NCBI RefSeq assembly: GCF_005938215.1
Contig: NZ_VCPD01000005.1
Coordinates: 124,001 to 188,000, forward strand
DNA from: Ruegeria sediminis
Lineage (GTDB): Bacteria > Pseudomonadota > Alphaproteobacteria > Rhodobacterales > Rhodobacteraceae
DNA length: 64,000 nucleotides
Direction: 5' to 3'
Position numbers and translations under genes: made by a program. This document shows, in pieces, positions 55,767-64,000 of the stretch; positions within the stretch are counted from its first letter, which is position 1; the number at the start of each line of letters is the position of its first letter. The notes below the pieces were generated by a model, which was not told the origin of the DNA, made no database searches, and worked only from the letters and a program-made list of their open reading frames with translations.

Positions 55767-56159
55767 ATGAGTTTCAATGCCCGTGTGCAACGCCTTTCAA
55801 CCAATATCCAAACCCTGTTCGCGCGGGCCGGTTTCCCGATGACCCTTCTGCTCATGCTGGTGATCACGGTGGCCAGCCTGATGCCGAAGGGCAGCGCCGG
55901 CGATCCGGGAAGTGCTGACAAACAGATGCACGTCATTGCCTACGCTCTTGCCGTGCTTCCTGCGGCGGTGGGCGCATCCGGGCCGGTTGTCGGGCTGGCC
56001 GCCGGGATTGTCGCGTGGGGCATCGCGATCGAACTGATTCAGCCGCTGGTCGGCCGCAGCATGAATATCGCGGATATCGCGGCAAACACGTCTGGCGTCC
56101 TTGCCGGCCTGCTGTTCGCCTTTGTCCTTCGGCGGCTTCTGGGTAAATGGTCCGGCTGA
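55767..56159 (+). CDS. VanZ-like small membrane protein
   Basis: A 130-residue membrane protein with four hydrophobic segments. The VanZ-like features are DKQMHVIAYALAVLPAA near 51, the conserved acidic AIELIQPLVGRSMNIADIAA near 91 and NTSGVLAGLLFAFV near 111. The role of VanZ-like proteins outside glycopeptide resistance clusters is unknown, and nothing here suggests resistance. Confidence 0.8.
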   Translation: MSFNARVQRLSTNIQTLFARAGFPMTLLLMLVITVASLMPKGSAGDPGSADKQMHVIAYALAVLPAAVGASGPVVGLAAGIVAWGIAIELIQPLVGRSMNIADIAANTSGVLAGLLFAFVLRRLLGKWSG

Positions 56160-56162
56160 CGG

Positions 56163-56306
56163 CTATTCAGTGAAATCGGCCTTTGTGGCGCGGCTCAGCT
56201 TTTCCAGCATGTCCGGAGTGATCGGAAACACGTGCTGCGGCGTGCCCGCGGCGGGTGGATGTGACCCATTGACCTTGCCGCAATCAAATGCGCAATTTCC
56301 GCGCAT
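56163..56306 (-). CDS. Possible 47-residue small protein opposite the glnE start
   Basis: A frame from ATG at 56306 to TAG at 56163 on the minus strand. It encodes a Cys-containing N-terminus (RGNCAFDCGKVNGSHPPAAG) and an ordered-looking C-terminus (HVFPITPDMLEKLSRATKAD). It fills the gap between the VanZ-like gene and glnE and overlaps the glnE start codon antisense. No ribosome-binding site is obvious and no family is recognised. Confidence 0.35.
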   Translation of the reverse strand: MRGNCAFDCGKVNGSHPPAAGTPQHVFPITPDMLEKLSRATKADFTE

Positions 56307-59100
56307 GACCACGCCACTTGCCATCACCCGCGTACCGCGCCCCTTTGATAAGTCCCTCGGGGAAAGATCCCGTGACGAGGTGCCGGACCTGACGCCCGAG
56401 CAGGGCGAGCTGATCGCCGGTGCGGCGGGGTCGAGCCCTTATCTGAACGGGTTGATCGAGGTAGAGGCGGATTGGATTGCCCCGGCGCTGGCGGATCCGA
56501 AGGCCGCTCTGGCAGATATCATGCAGGGCGCAGCGAATTTGCCGCCAGATCAGCTGAAGCCGGGGCTGCGGCTGGCCAAGCGGCGGCTGGCGCTGCTGAC
56601 GGCGCTGGCCGATTTGTCCGGGGCCTGGCCGCTGGAAAAGGTGACGGCGGCGCTGACGGATTTCGGAGCACTGGCGGCGGATGTGGCAGCCAAGGCCGAG
56701 ATCGCCGCCCTTATCCGGCGCAACAAGTTGCCGGGAATGACCGAGGACGATGTCGCCACCGCCGCCGGGATGGTGATACTGGCGATGGGCAAGATGGGCG
56801 CGCACGAACTGAACTACAGTTCCGATATCGATCTGATCGTCCTGTTCGACGAGACACGTTTTGACCCCGATGACTTTTTCGACGCGCGGCAGGGTATGGT
56901 GCGCGCGACCCGGAATTTCTGCGCCACGCTCAGCGACAAGACGGCGGACGGCTATGTGTTCCGCACCGATCTGCGCCTGCGGCCGGATCCGTCGGTGACG
57001 CCCGTCTGCATGGCGATGGAGGCGGCGGAACGGTATTACGAAAGCCTGGGCCGCACCTGGGAACGCGCCGCTTACATCAAGGCGCGGCCCTGCGCAGCCG
57101 ATATCGAGGCCGGCAATCGGTTCCTCGAGGCGATCCGCCCCTTCGTCTGGCGGCGGCACCTGGATTTCGCCGCCATTCAGGACGCGCACGACATGCGTCT
57201 GCGCATCCGCGAAAGCAAGGGCACCGGCGGGGCGCTGTCGATCCCGGGGCACGACATGAAGCTGGGGCAGGGCGGAATCCGCGAGATCGAGTTCTTCACC
57301 CAGACGCGCCAACTGATCGCGGGCGGGCGCGACCATGACTTGCGGGTCCGTGGCACGGTCGAGGGATTGGCGGCGCTGGCCTCCAAGAACTGGGTTCCGA
57401 AAGACGTGGCCGACAAGCTGACCGATCACTACCGCGCGCATCGCGAGGTCGAACACCGCATCCAGATGGTGCACGATGCCCAGACGCACAAAGTGCCCCA
57501 GTCGCCGGACGGGATCGAAAGGATCGCCTGCCTGATGGGCATTGGCAGCGCAGAATTGAAAGCGGACCTGACCCGGCGTCTGACCGAAGTGCATGAACTG
57601 ACCGAGGGGTTCTTCGCCCCCGGACCCGGGCCGGCGCCCAAGCCCGCCGAGGAAATCGAATTCGACGCCGGCGTTCTGGCCCGGTGGCGGACCTATCCGG
57701 CGCTGCGGTCTCAGCGCGGGGCGCGGATATTCGAGCGGTTGAAGCCAGAGCTTCTGTCGCGCCTGGCCAGGACCGCCAAACCTGACGAGGCGCTGCTGGC
57801 GCTCGACGGTTTCCTGTCCGGCCTGCCCGCGGGAGTACAGCTGTTTTCGCTGTTCGAGGCCAATCCGCAACTGATCGACCTGCTGGTGGATATCGTCGGA
57901 ACCTCACACATGCTGGCCACGCACCTGTCGCGCAACTCGTCGGTCTTCGATGCCGTGATCGGAGGCGGGTTCTTCGAGGAATGGCCGGGGCGGGACGCCT
58001 TGCAGGTGGAACTGGCGGAAAAGCTGGAAGCCGAAGAGGATTACGAGACCCAACTCGACATGGCCCGCCGCTGGTGCAAGGAATGGCATTTCCGGATTGG
58101 CGTACACCTGCTGCGCGGCCTGATCGACGCGGCATCGGCGGGGCGGCAATATGCCGAACTGGCGGATGTGGTTATTGCCGCGATCCTGCCCTACGTGACC
58201 GGGCAATTCGCCCGCAAGCATGGCCCGGCGCCCGGGCGCGGCGCGGCGGTGCTTGGCATGGGGTCGCTTGGGGCGGGGCGCATCAACTCGCAATCCGATC
58301 TGGACATGATCGTGATTTATGATCCGGAAGACGAGGACATGTCCGAAGGCCCGCGGCCTCTGGCCACGCGGACCTACTATGCGCGCCTGACCCAGGCCCT
58401 GATCACGGCGCTGTCGGCGCCGATGTCGCAGGGGCGGCTCTACGAAGTTGACATGCGCCTCCGACCGTCGGGCAATCAGGGGCCGGTGGCGACCAGTTGG
58501 GCAAGTTTCACGCATTACCAGCAGAATGAGGCGTGGGTCTGGGAACACCTCGCGCTTACGCGCGCCCGCGTCGTCGCGGGTAACGCCGGGCTGGGCGCGG
58601 ATATCGAACGGTTCAGGGCGGAACTTGTCGCGAACCCTAGGGACAGGCAGAAAGTGTTGCGCGAAGTGGCTGAAATGCGGGCCCGGTTGGCGGCCGCCAA
58701 ACCGCCCACAGGCGTTTGGGACGCCAAGACCGGACCGGGGCGGCTGCTTGACATCGAACTCGTTGCCGAAACCGGGGCGCTTTTGGCTGGCCGGGCCGAG
58801 CGTGACGTGGCTTCGGGCCTCGACGGCGCGGTCGCTGCCGGTCTGTTTGATGTCGCAGACGCCCGGATGCTGAAGGACTGCTATGACCTATGCTGGTCCG
58901 TGCAAAGCGCGGCACGGCTTTTGTCGGACAAGGCCATCGATGCCGACCGGATCGGCGAGGGAGGGGCGGCATTCCTGTGCCGCACCACCGGGTTCGACCG
59001 GTTGAGCGATCTGCAGGCCGCGTTGGAAAAGAACTATGCGGCCGCCGCGTTGTTGATCGGGGCGGTTGTCGGAGAGGAAACAGATGGCGCGCAGCAATGA
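56305..59100 (+). CDS. glnE: Bifunctional glutamine synthetase adenylyltransferase/deadenylyltransferase
   Basis: A 931-residue enzyme that adds or removes AMP on glutamine synthetase according to PII and glutamine. Two nucleotidyltransferase domains are visible: GKMGAHELNYSSDIDL near 161 (N-terminal, deadenylylation) and GMGSLGAGRINSQSDLDM near 651 (C-terminal, adenylylation), both with the catalytic Asp pair. Helical domains lie between. The start at 56305 is the likeliest; the frame is open to 56101 but overlaps the VanZ-like gene. It heads a run of four closely packed genes. Confidence 0.96.
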   Translation: MTTPLAITRVPRPFDKSLGERSRDEVPDLTPEQGELIAGAAGSSPYLNGLIEVEADWIAPALADPKAALADIMQGAANLPPDQLKPGLRLAKRRLALLTALADLSGAWPLEKVTAALTDFGALAADVAAKAEIAALIRRNKLPGMTEDDVATAAGMVILAMGKMGAHELNYSSDIDLIVLFDETRFDPDDFFDARQGMVRATRNFCATLSDKTADGYVFRTDLRLRPDPSVTPVCMAMEAAERYYESLGRTWERAAYIKARPCAADIEAGNRFLEAIRPFVWRRHLDFAAIQDAHDMRLRIRESKGTGGALSIPGHDMKLGQGGIREIEFFTQTRQLIAGGRDHDLRVRGTVEGLAALASKNWVPKDVADKLTDHYRAHREVEHRIQMVHDAQTHKVPQSPDGIERIACLMGIGSAELKADLTRRLTEVHELTEGFFAPGPGPAPKPAEEIEFDAGVLARWRTYPALRSQRGARIFERLKPELLSRLARTAKPDEALLALDGFLSGLPAGVQLFSLFEANPQLIDLLVDIVGTSHMLATHLSRNSSVFDAVIGGGFFEEWPGRDALQVELAEKLEAEEDYETQLDMARRWCKEWHFRIGVHLLRGLIDAASAGRQYAELADVVIAAILPYVTGQFARKHGPAPGRGAAVLGMGSLGAGRINSQSDLDMIVIYDPEDEDMSEGPRPLATRTYYARLTQALITALSAPMSQGRLYEVDMRLRPSGNQGPVATSWASFTHYQQNEAWVWEHLALTRARVVAGNAGLGADIERFRAELVANPRDRQKVLREVAEMRARLAAAKPPTGVWDAKTGPGRLLDIELVAETGALLAGRAERDVASGLDGAVAAGLFDVADARMLKDCYDLCWSVQSAARLLSDKAIDADRIGEGGAAFLCRTTGFDRLSDLQAALEKNYAAAALLIGAVVGEETDGAQQ

Positions 59101-59359
59101 TCCAAACGATCCGAAGGGGCTGATCCGCGAGGCGTATCGCATCGAAGGCATCGGCATGCCCGAATGCCGGAGCATCTTCCTCGACTGGGCGCTCAGCTTG
59201 CCGGACGGCAGGGACCAGGCGCAGGCACTGCAAAACCTGCACGCTCTTTATGCACCCGATGCGCCGGATCATCCGATGACGCAGGTCTTGAACGATGGCC
59301 TCAGCGCGTCGCAGGCTCCGAAACGCCGCGGCGGCTGGCGGTCGCGTCCGCGGGGCTGA
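59084..59359 (+). CDS. Small conserved-looking hypothetical protein
   Basis: A 91-residue hydrophilic protein overlapping the glnE end by 17 bases, with GGAGAGGAAACAG before its ATG. The central part (IREAYRIEGIGMPECRSIFL, then DWALSLPDG) looks helical and ordered, while the C-terminus is basic (PKRRGGWRSRPRG). No family with known function is recognised. Coupling to glnE is positional only. Confidence 0.75.
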   Translation: MARSNDPNDPKGLIREAYRIEGIGMPECRSIFLDWALSLPDGRDQAQALQNLHALYAPDAPDHPMTQVLNDGLSASQAPKRRGGWRSRPRG

Positions 59360-59417
59360 ACGGGGGCAGCGCAAGCTGGGGCTTTCCCCGCTCGTGCAAC
59401 CGGATTATGAGGGCGCC

Positions 59418-60629
59418 ATGACTGCGCCAATTCCATCCTCCGACCGTCCTCGTGTCCGCCTGAAACCCAAGGCCAACGCGCGCGCCCTGCGCCACGGGTT
59501 TCCGTGGGTCTACGACAACGACATCGTCACCGACCGCCGTACCCGCAAGATCGCGCCAGGATCAGTGGCAGTGCTGGAGGATGACAACCGTAGCCCGATT
59601 GCGCTGGTTGCGGTGAATCCCGTCTCCAGGATCATGTGCCGGGTCCTGGACCGGAATCCCGAGGCGGACCTGAACGGCGCATGGTTTGAAACCCGCCTTT
59701 CCCACGCACTGGCGCTGCGCGAGCGGCTATTCGATGTGCCTTATTACCGCCTTGTCCATGCCGAGGCTGACGGCCTTCCCGGCGTCATCATCGACCGTTT
59801 CGGCGATGCCTGCGTGATCCAGCCCAACGCCGCCTGGGCGGAGGCGCATCTGGATTTGCTGACCGAGGCGCTGGTCAAGGTTGCGGGTGTCTCGACGGTT
59901 CTCAAGAACGCTTCGGGCCGGACCCGGGGATTGGAGGGGCTTGACGACCTGGGCATGACCCTGCGCGGGCAGGCGCCCGACGCGCCTTTGCCGGTGCCGA
60001 TGAACGGTGCCACCTACATGGCTGACCTGACGGGCGGCCAGAAAACCGGGCTGTTTTTCGACCAGCGGGAGAACCACGCCTTTGCGGCCCGGTTGGTCCA
60101 CCCCGAGGCGCAGGTTCTGGACGTCTTCAGCCACGTGGGCGGCTTTGCCCTGGCGATGCTCGCAGGTGGCGCGGCAGCGGCGCTGTCGGTCGACGGCTCG
60201 GCCGCCGCTCTGGCACTTGCCGAACAAGGCGCCGAGGCCACCGGCGTTGGCGGTCGCTTCGCGACCCGCCAGGGCGATGCCTTCGAGGTTCTGAACGACT
60301 TGGGCGAGGAACGCGCGCAGTTCGATGTCGTGATCTGTGATCCTCCGGCATTCGCGCCTTCGAAACAGGCGCTCGACGCCGGTTTGCGCGCCTACGAGCG
60401 TGTTGCCCGCCTTGCCGCGCCGCTGGTCAAGCCGGGAGGATATCTCGGGCTTTGCTCGTGTTCGCATGCAGCCGATCTGGGCCGGTTCCGCGAGGCTTCG
60501 GCGCGGGGCATCGGGCGGGCAGGGCGGCAGGCGCAGTTGATCCACACGGGCTTTGCCGGGCCGGACCATCCGCAGTTGCCGCAACTGGCGGAAAGCGGCT
60601 ACCTCAAAGCGGTGTTCTTCCGGTTGTGA
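59418..60629 (+). CDS. Class I rRNA large-subunit methyltransferase, RlmI-like
   Basis: A 403-residue methyltransferase. An N-terminal PUA domain (about 8-85, RVRLKPKANARALRHGFPWV) is followed by an intermediate domain with DLTGGQKTGLFFDQRENH near 203, then a Rossmann SAM domain with VLDVFSHVGGFALAML near 233, the DPP motif VICDPPAFAPSK near 306 and CSCSHAAD near 349. This matches RlmI-type 23S rRNA m5C methyltransferases; the exact target base is inferred. Confidence 0.9.
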   Translation: MTAPIPSSDRPRVRLKPKANARALRHGFPWVYDNDIVTDRRTRKIAPGSVAVLEDDNRSPIALVAVNPVSRIMCRVLDRNPEADLNGAWFETRLSHALALRERLFDVPYYRLVHAEADGLPGVIIDRFGDACVIQPNAAWAEAHLDLLTEALVKVAGVSTVLKNASGRTRGLEGLDDLGMTLRGQAPDAPLPVPMNGATYMADLTGGQKTGLFFDQRENHAFAARLVHPEAQVLDVFSHVGGFALAMLAGGAAAALSVDGSAAALALAEQGAEATGVGGRFATRQGDAFEVLNDLGEERAQFDVVICDPPAFAPSKQALDAGLRAYERVARLAAPLVKPGGYLGLCSCSHAADLGRFREASARGIGRAGRQAQLIHTGFAGPDHPQLPQLAESGYLKAVFFRL

Positions 60630-61168
60630 AGGCGGTTCTCGATACCTGCGTCATCTATCCGACGGTCATGCGCGAGATGCTGTTGGGCGCGGCCGACTTG
60701 GGCCATTTCACCCCGCTCTGGTCCGCGCGAATCCTCGAAGAATGGGCCCGCGCTGCCCGAAAGTTCGGCCCCGCGGGAGAAGCGCAGGCGCAAGCCGAAA
60801 TCGCGTTGACGCGGGCCAATTGGCCCAAGGCCGAGCTTGATCCGGCGCCGGGGGTTGAACAGCGCCTCTGGCTGCCCGACGCCGCCGATATTCACGTGCT
60901 GGCCGTTGCCGTGGCCGGGTCGGCGGATGCTATCATCACGCTGAACGCCAAGGATTTTCCAAAGCACATTCTGGCCGAAGAGGGTCTGGACCGGATTGAT
61001 CCGGACGCCCTGCTGCATGGTTTCTGGGTGAAAGACTCCGATGGAATGGCCTCGCTGGCGGATCGGGTTCTGGCCGAAGCAAACCGGCTGTCCGGTGGCC
61101 AGTGGACCATGCGCGGATTGATGAAAAAGGCCCGCCTGCCGCGACTGGGCAAAGCCTTGTCAACCTAA
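60626..61168 (+). CDS. PIN-domain ribonuclease-like protein (orphan VapC-like)
   Basis: A 180-residue PIN-domain protein. Acidic residues of the nuclease site are Asp6 (AVLDTCVIYP) and the pair in PDAADIHVLAVAVAGSADAI near 87, with the terminal Asp in LNAKDFPK. It starts at GTG overlapping the methyltransferase stop codon by 4 bases. No small antitoxin gene lies beside it, so it is either a solitary RNA-processing PIN protein or a toxin relative controlled elsewhere. Confidence 0.85.
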   Translation: MKAVLDTCVIYPTVMREMLLGAADLGHFTPLWSARILEEWARAARKFGPAGEAQAQAEIALTRANWPKAELDPAPGVEQRLWLPDAADIHVLAVAVAGSADAIITLNAKDFPKHILAEEGLDRIDPDALLHGFWVKDSDGMASLADRVLAEANRLSGGQWTMRGLMKKARLPRLGKALST

Positions 61169-61854
61169 CTTGTACTCTCCCACCGCCGTTCCAGCGCCTC
61201 AAGCGCCTGGATCCGCTCCTGCGTCTTGGGATGGCTCATCAGCCAGGCCGGAGTCACGCCGGCGCGCTGTTGCGTCAGATCCTCGAGCTTCTGGAACAGG
61301 GATTTCTGCGGCCCGACGCCGATTCCGGCCTTGGTCAGCAAAGCGGCGGCATATTCGTCCGCCTCGTATTCGTCCGCCCGCGACAGGCGCGACGCCAACA
61401 GTGCGGTCAATCCGTTCGCGATCCAGACCCCGATGAGCGGAACGAACCGGCTCAGCAGAATGATCAGGGCGGTCCGCAATGCGTTCTGCCCGGAAAAGTC
61501 GATCATCCGCCGCCGCGCGTGCCCCAGGGCCACATGGCCCAACTCGTGGGCGATCACCGAGGCCATTTCCTCGGCGGTGACCTCGCCGTTCTTGAACTTG
61601 CGGTAGAATCCCCGCGTTATGAAGATGCGCCCGTCAGGGGCCGCCAGCCCGTTCACCGGATCGATTTCGTAGATGTAGACGGGGATCCGCGCGAGATCGA
61701 GCGAAGCCGCCAGCCGATCCGTCATCCGTTTTAGCTGCGGGTCGGCCAGTTCCGTGGATCTTGCGTCCAGTTCGCGATTGGTGCGCCAGATCGAGATCCG
61801 GTACATAACGATGGCGTAGAGAACCGCCAGCAGGATCGGCGTGATACGAAGCAT
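61165..61854 (-). CDS. M48-family zinc metalloprotease, HtpX-like core
   Basis: A 229-residue membrane-linked protease. An N-terminal hydrophobic anchor (about 4-18) leads to an M48 domain with HELGH at 103-107, the third ligand in the SRADEYEADEYAA block near 157 and a hydrophobic segment between them. It is shorter than HtpX, which has more transmembrane helices. It is predicted to degrade membrane or periplasmic proteins. It converges with the PIN gene (4-base overlap). Confidence 0.9.
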   Translation of the reverse strand: MLRITPILLAVLYAIVMYRISIWRTNRELDARSTELADPQLKRMTDRLAASLDLARIPVYIYEIDPVNGLAAPDGRIFITRGFYRKFKNGEVTAEEMASVIAHELGHVALGHARRRMIDFSGQNALRTALIILLSRFVPLIGVWIANGLTALLASRLSRADEYEADEYAAALLTKAGIGVGPQKSLFQKLEDLTQQRAGVTPAWLMSHPKTQERIQALEALERRWESTS

Positions 61855-62000
61855 GACCTAGATATGGGCCAGACGAATTGCCATCGCAAGTTCGCCCTTT
61901 CACTCGGCCCGGGAACGGCCGATGCCGGATCCCCCAATTTCTTGACAAATTCCGGTGCGGGTTCACAATTGACGACGTACATTTTGTTAAGGAAACGGTT

Positions 62001-63830
62001 ATGAGTGCTTGGAAGTTTGGCATATTTCCGCTTTCCGGTTTTGTGTTCTCCGCAACCTTTGCGGCGGCGCAAGAGCGTATCGAGATTTCCGAAGGTGCGC
62101 TGACCCTTTCGGCTCCTTCGTCGGTGTCCTGTTCGGAACCGCCGGAATTCACGCTGGAAGGACCAGCCGGATCTTTGTTCGCCGAAGATCGTTCTTCGGT
62201 TGACAGCATCGTATCGCAAATGGCCACCGGGTTGGCGCAGAGCTGCCCGGACATTGGGGTGGTTTCCGTCTCAGGTAAGGATCGCGGGGTCAGCTACACC
62301 TTCCAAGTGCGGCGGGAGGACGGTTGGCGGCTGGATCCGCCGGCAGAGTCGACCAAGGCGGAAGCCGAACCGAAACAGGCTGCTCAAACGCCCACCCAAT
62401 CCACAGAGACCAAGTCCGAGAAAGCCGCGGCGGCCAGGCCAGAAATATCCGAGGTCAAAAAACCTGAAATCAAGCCGGGATTGAGTTTCGCACAGTTCGC
62501 AGCGCATTTCGGGCCGGTACCCTCGGTGCGAGGTTTTGTTTCGCTTGAAAACAATGACATCTGGTCCCGTGTGCTTGCGGCCAGGGTGTATGCCGAGCGG
62601 CCGCAGGTGATCCAGAACGACGAAATCGCCGTCGAAGTGGCGGAACGGATGCTGACGCCGGCCGAATTCCAGCAGTTCAAAGGCCCTCTTGCCAACAAGA
62701 ACATCCATCAATGGTCAGTGTTCGAGAGGCGTGATCTGGCGAACCGCGTGCGGACGCAACTGGCGCCGGGTCTCGACACACGTCGCCAGACCGGGCCGAT
62801 AGATGTCTATCATTCCGTCCAGATCCAACTGGGCGAGTATGACTTCGACAAAGGCGCCTTTCCTCTGAATGGTGAAAGATTGCGCCAATATCCGGTCCCA
62901 CAGTGGAAAAGCATGCAGCTTTCCAACGCCTTCGGCGCAATCGTTCTGCCGGACGAACTGGTGGCAAATCTGGATCAGGCCCGGCAATTGGACAACTACC
63001 TGCGGCAGAGGAATGACACGCGTCTCCATCTGGCGATCTTCGCTCAGATCACGCCCGAAGTTCCCCCGTCGCTGGATCACTATTCCCACAATCCCGGCAA
63101 GGCGCTGGATGTTGAACTCAAACAGATCGCCCTGTTTGCGGATGCCGGATTGACGCAGTTGCTGTTTGACTACACTCCGGCCCTGGCGGATCGTCAGGCA
63201 AGGGCGGACCAGGTTGTCGAATACCTCAGACGGCCGCTTTCCGGCGGCGAAGATTTCGTTCGGGCCGTCGCCACGCTGAACGACAGCGACGCGGTCATCG
63301 AAGCCATGTCGCAGGCCTATTCGACCGGCGGACACGAACCCAAAAAATCACGCGAACAGGTGCTGGCTGAGTTTGGCGAGACCAGGGGGCCCACCATGAT
63401 GACGTTCAGCGGCGCGTTGCAGGTCGGCACATATGATCCGGTCAGAAAGGTCCTGCCAGTCCAGAATTTCAACGCGCAGCATCAGCAGTTCCAGACGATG
63501 CCGCTGAATTTCGGAATGAACAACACGTTCTTTCCGCAAGTTGCCGAAATACCGATGACCGCAGAGCAAGCCCAGGCCGTGTCAGCGGCCGTTGCCAGCG
63601 GCTATCAGTTGGAATTCCGGCTTGAGGCCGAAATGGTTGCGGGCAGTTCCCAGCCGAATTCGCCCCAATATCTCTATCTCGAAACCACCCACCGGCCACA
63701 CCGTCTGATCCTGTTTTCTGGACGCCAGGGCGAGGTGCCGGCGAAGCGGACCGTGCTTTTGGATGTCGAATTGCCAAAGGCCGATGCGGTCGTTCCGTCG
63801 CTTCTGGAAAGTCTTCGCATCGACCAGTAG
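62001..63830 (+). CDS. Large exported protein, possibly DUF4852, function unknown
   Basis: A 609-residue protein with a signal peptide (about 1-24, ending in TFAAAQ). It has a small N-terminal domain with a Cys pair (SVSCSEPPEF, AQSCPDIG), a Lys/Glu/Thr-rich linker (about 115-155) and a large C-terminal region (about 160-609) of alternating helices and strands (QLGEYDFDKGAFPLNGERLR near 275, FGMNNTFFPQVAEIPM near 507). The C-terminal part recalls DUF4852 proteins, but I am not sure. It is expected in the periplasm. The ATG follows AAGGAAACGGTT. Confidence 0.75.
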   Translation: MSAWKFGIFPLSGFVFSATFAAAQERIEISEGALTLSAPSSVSCSEPPEFTLEGPAGSLFAEDRSSVDSIVSQMATGLAQSCPDIGVVSVSGKDRGVSYTFQVRREDGWRLDPPAESTKAEAEPKQAAQTPTQSTETKSEKAAAARPEISEVKKPEIKPGLSFAQFAAHFGPVPSVRGFVSLENNDIWSRVLAARVYAERPQVIQNDEIAVEVAERMLTPAEFQQFKGPLANKNIHQWSVFERRDLANRVRTQLAPGLDTRRQTGPIDVYHSVQIQLGEYDFDKGAFPLNGERLRQYPVPQWKSMQLSNAFGAIVLPDELVANLDQARQLDNYLRQRNDTRLHLAIFAQITPEVPPSLDHYSHNPGKALDVELKQIALFADAGLTQLLFDYTPALADRQARADQVVEYLRRPLSGGEDFVRAVATLNDSDAVIEAMSQAYSTGGHEPKKSREQVLAEFGETRGPTMMTFSGALQVGTYDPVRKVLPVQNFNAQHQQFQTMPLNFGMNNTFFPQVAEIPMTAEQAQAVSAAVASGYQLEFRLEAEMVAGSSQPNSPQYLYLETTHRPHRLILFSGRQGEVPAKRTVLLDVELPKADAVVPSLLESLRIDQ

Positions 63831-63869
63831 CCAAGGGAGGCTTGGTCAGGAGCGGTCGTCGGTCGACCG

Positions 63870-64000
63870 TTATCGCGTCAGTTCTTTCATCCCGCGCTCG
63901 AGACCTGCCAAGGTCATCGGAACCATGCGACCCTCGAAGATCTCGCGGATCATGCCGATGGAATGCGTGTAGTCCCAGTATTTCTCGGGAACCGGATTGA
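63870..64000 (-). CDS. C-terminal end of an unrecognised protein (runs off window end)
   Basis: The last 42 codons of a minus-strand gene, ending in TAA at 63870-63872. They read PVPEKYWDYTHSIGMIREIF, then EGRMVPMTLAGLERGMKELTR, with codon use typical of the window. This is too little to assign a family. It converges with the large exported-protein gene. Confidence 0.6.
   Translation of the reverse strand, partial: NPVPEKYWDYTHSIGMIREIFEGRMVPMTLAGLERGMKELTR

Noticed and set aside
60452..60625. Upstream extension of the PIN gene as a hidden antitoxin or fusion
   Set aside because: This stretch is a shifted frame inside the methyltransferase gene; the PIN domain starts at the GTG at 60626.

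Overview
The window is GC-rich chromosomal DNA from an alphaproteobacterium, most likely a Rhodobacteraceae (Roseobacter-group) species. This rests on ALA-synthase-type hemA with an FnrL-type box, a large-subunit TRAP transporter of the 2-oxoacid kind beside a two-component system, AsmA-like, DUF2852, DUF455 and DUF924 genes, and a GTG/TTG-tolerant, high-GC coding style. No rRNA, tRNA, CRISPR array or insertion sequence was recognised. The window opens inside pgk and closes inside an unrecognised minus-strand gene.

Layout. 1-7.3 kb: pgk (partial), two overlapping cyclophilins, a DUF3179 protein, aquaporin Z, a bactofilin/M23-endopeptidase pair and a DUF455 ferritin-like protein. 7.4-11.7 kb: a compact integrative element of about 3.8 kb lies inside the peroxiredoxin gene bcp. 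It carries a tyrosine integrase, six small cargo ORFs and its own replacement 3' end of bcp, so bcp is still intact. The displaced native 3' end is left at 7378-7516. A shared 12-bp core (7505-7516 and 11319-11330) marks the attachment sites. 11.7-23.6 kb: a 1128-residue AsmA/YhdP-like protein, queA, an MFS transporter, a DUF924 protein, lpdA, a TPR-sulfotransferase and an M20 dipeptidase. 23.6-36.6 kb: hemA behind a perfect FNR-type palindrome, a RodZ-like protein with ispG, a GNAT acetyltransferase, a DsbA/M48-protease pair, a class I/II aminotransferase, an AmiC-type amidase, PBP1a behind a clear sigma70-type promoter, and prfB.

36.8-48.4 kb: an amidase-signature enzyme, DUF2189, a Rieske oxygenase operon with a putative XRE-type regulator, and ilvB-ilvN preceded by a classical attenuation leader (15-codon peptide with a Leu-Val-Val-Ile-Val run, then an intrinsic terminator). 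A 2OG-Fe(II) oxygenase, a CaCA antiporter and a NarL-type two-component system follow. 48.6-53.1 kb: a tripartite TRAP transporter divergent from that two-component system. 53.2-64 kb: bpt, RDD, DUF2852, a DnaJ-like zinc-finger mini-protein, VanZ-like, glnE, a four-gene run ending in a PIN-domain protein, an M48 protease and a large secreted protein.

Most of the window is ordinary housekeeping. The accessory part is the bcp-targeting element with its unassigned cargo. The best regulatory reads are the ilv attenuator, the hemA FNR box and the mrcA promoter.
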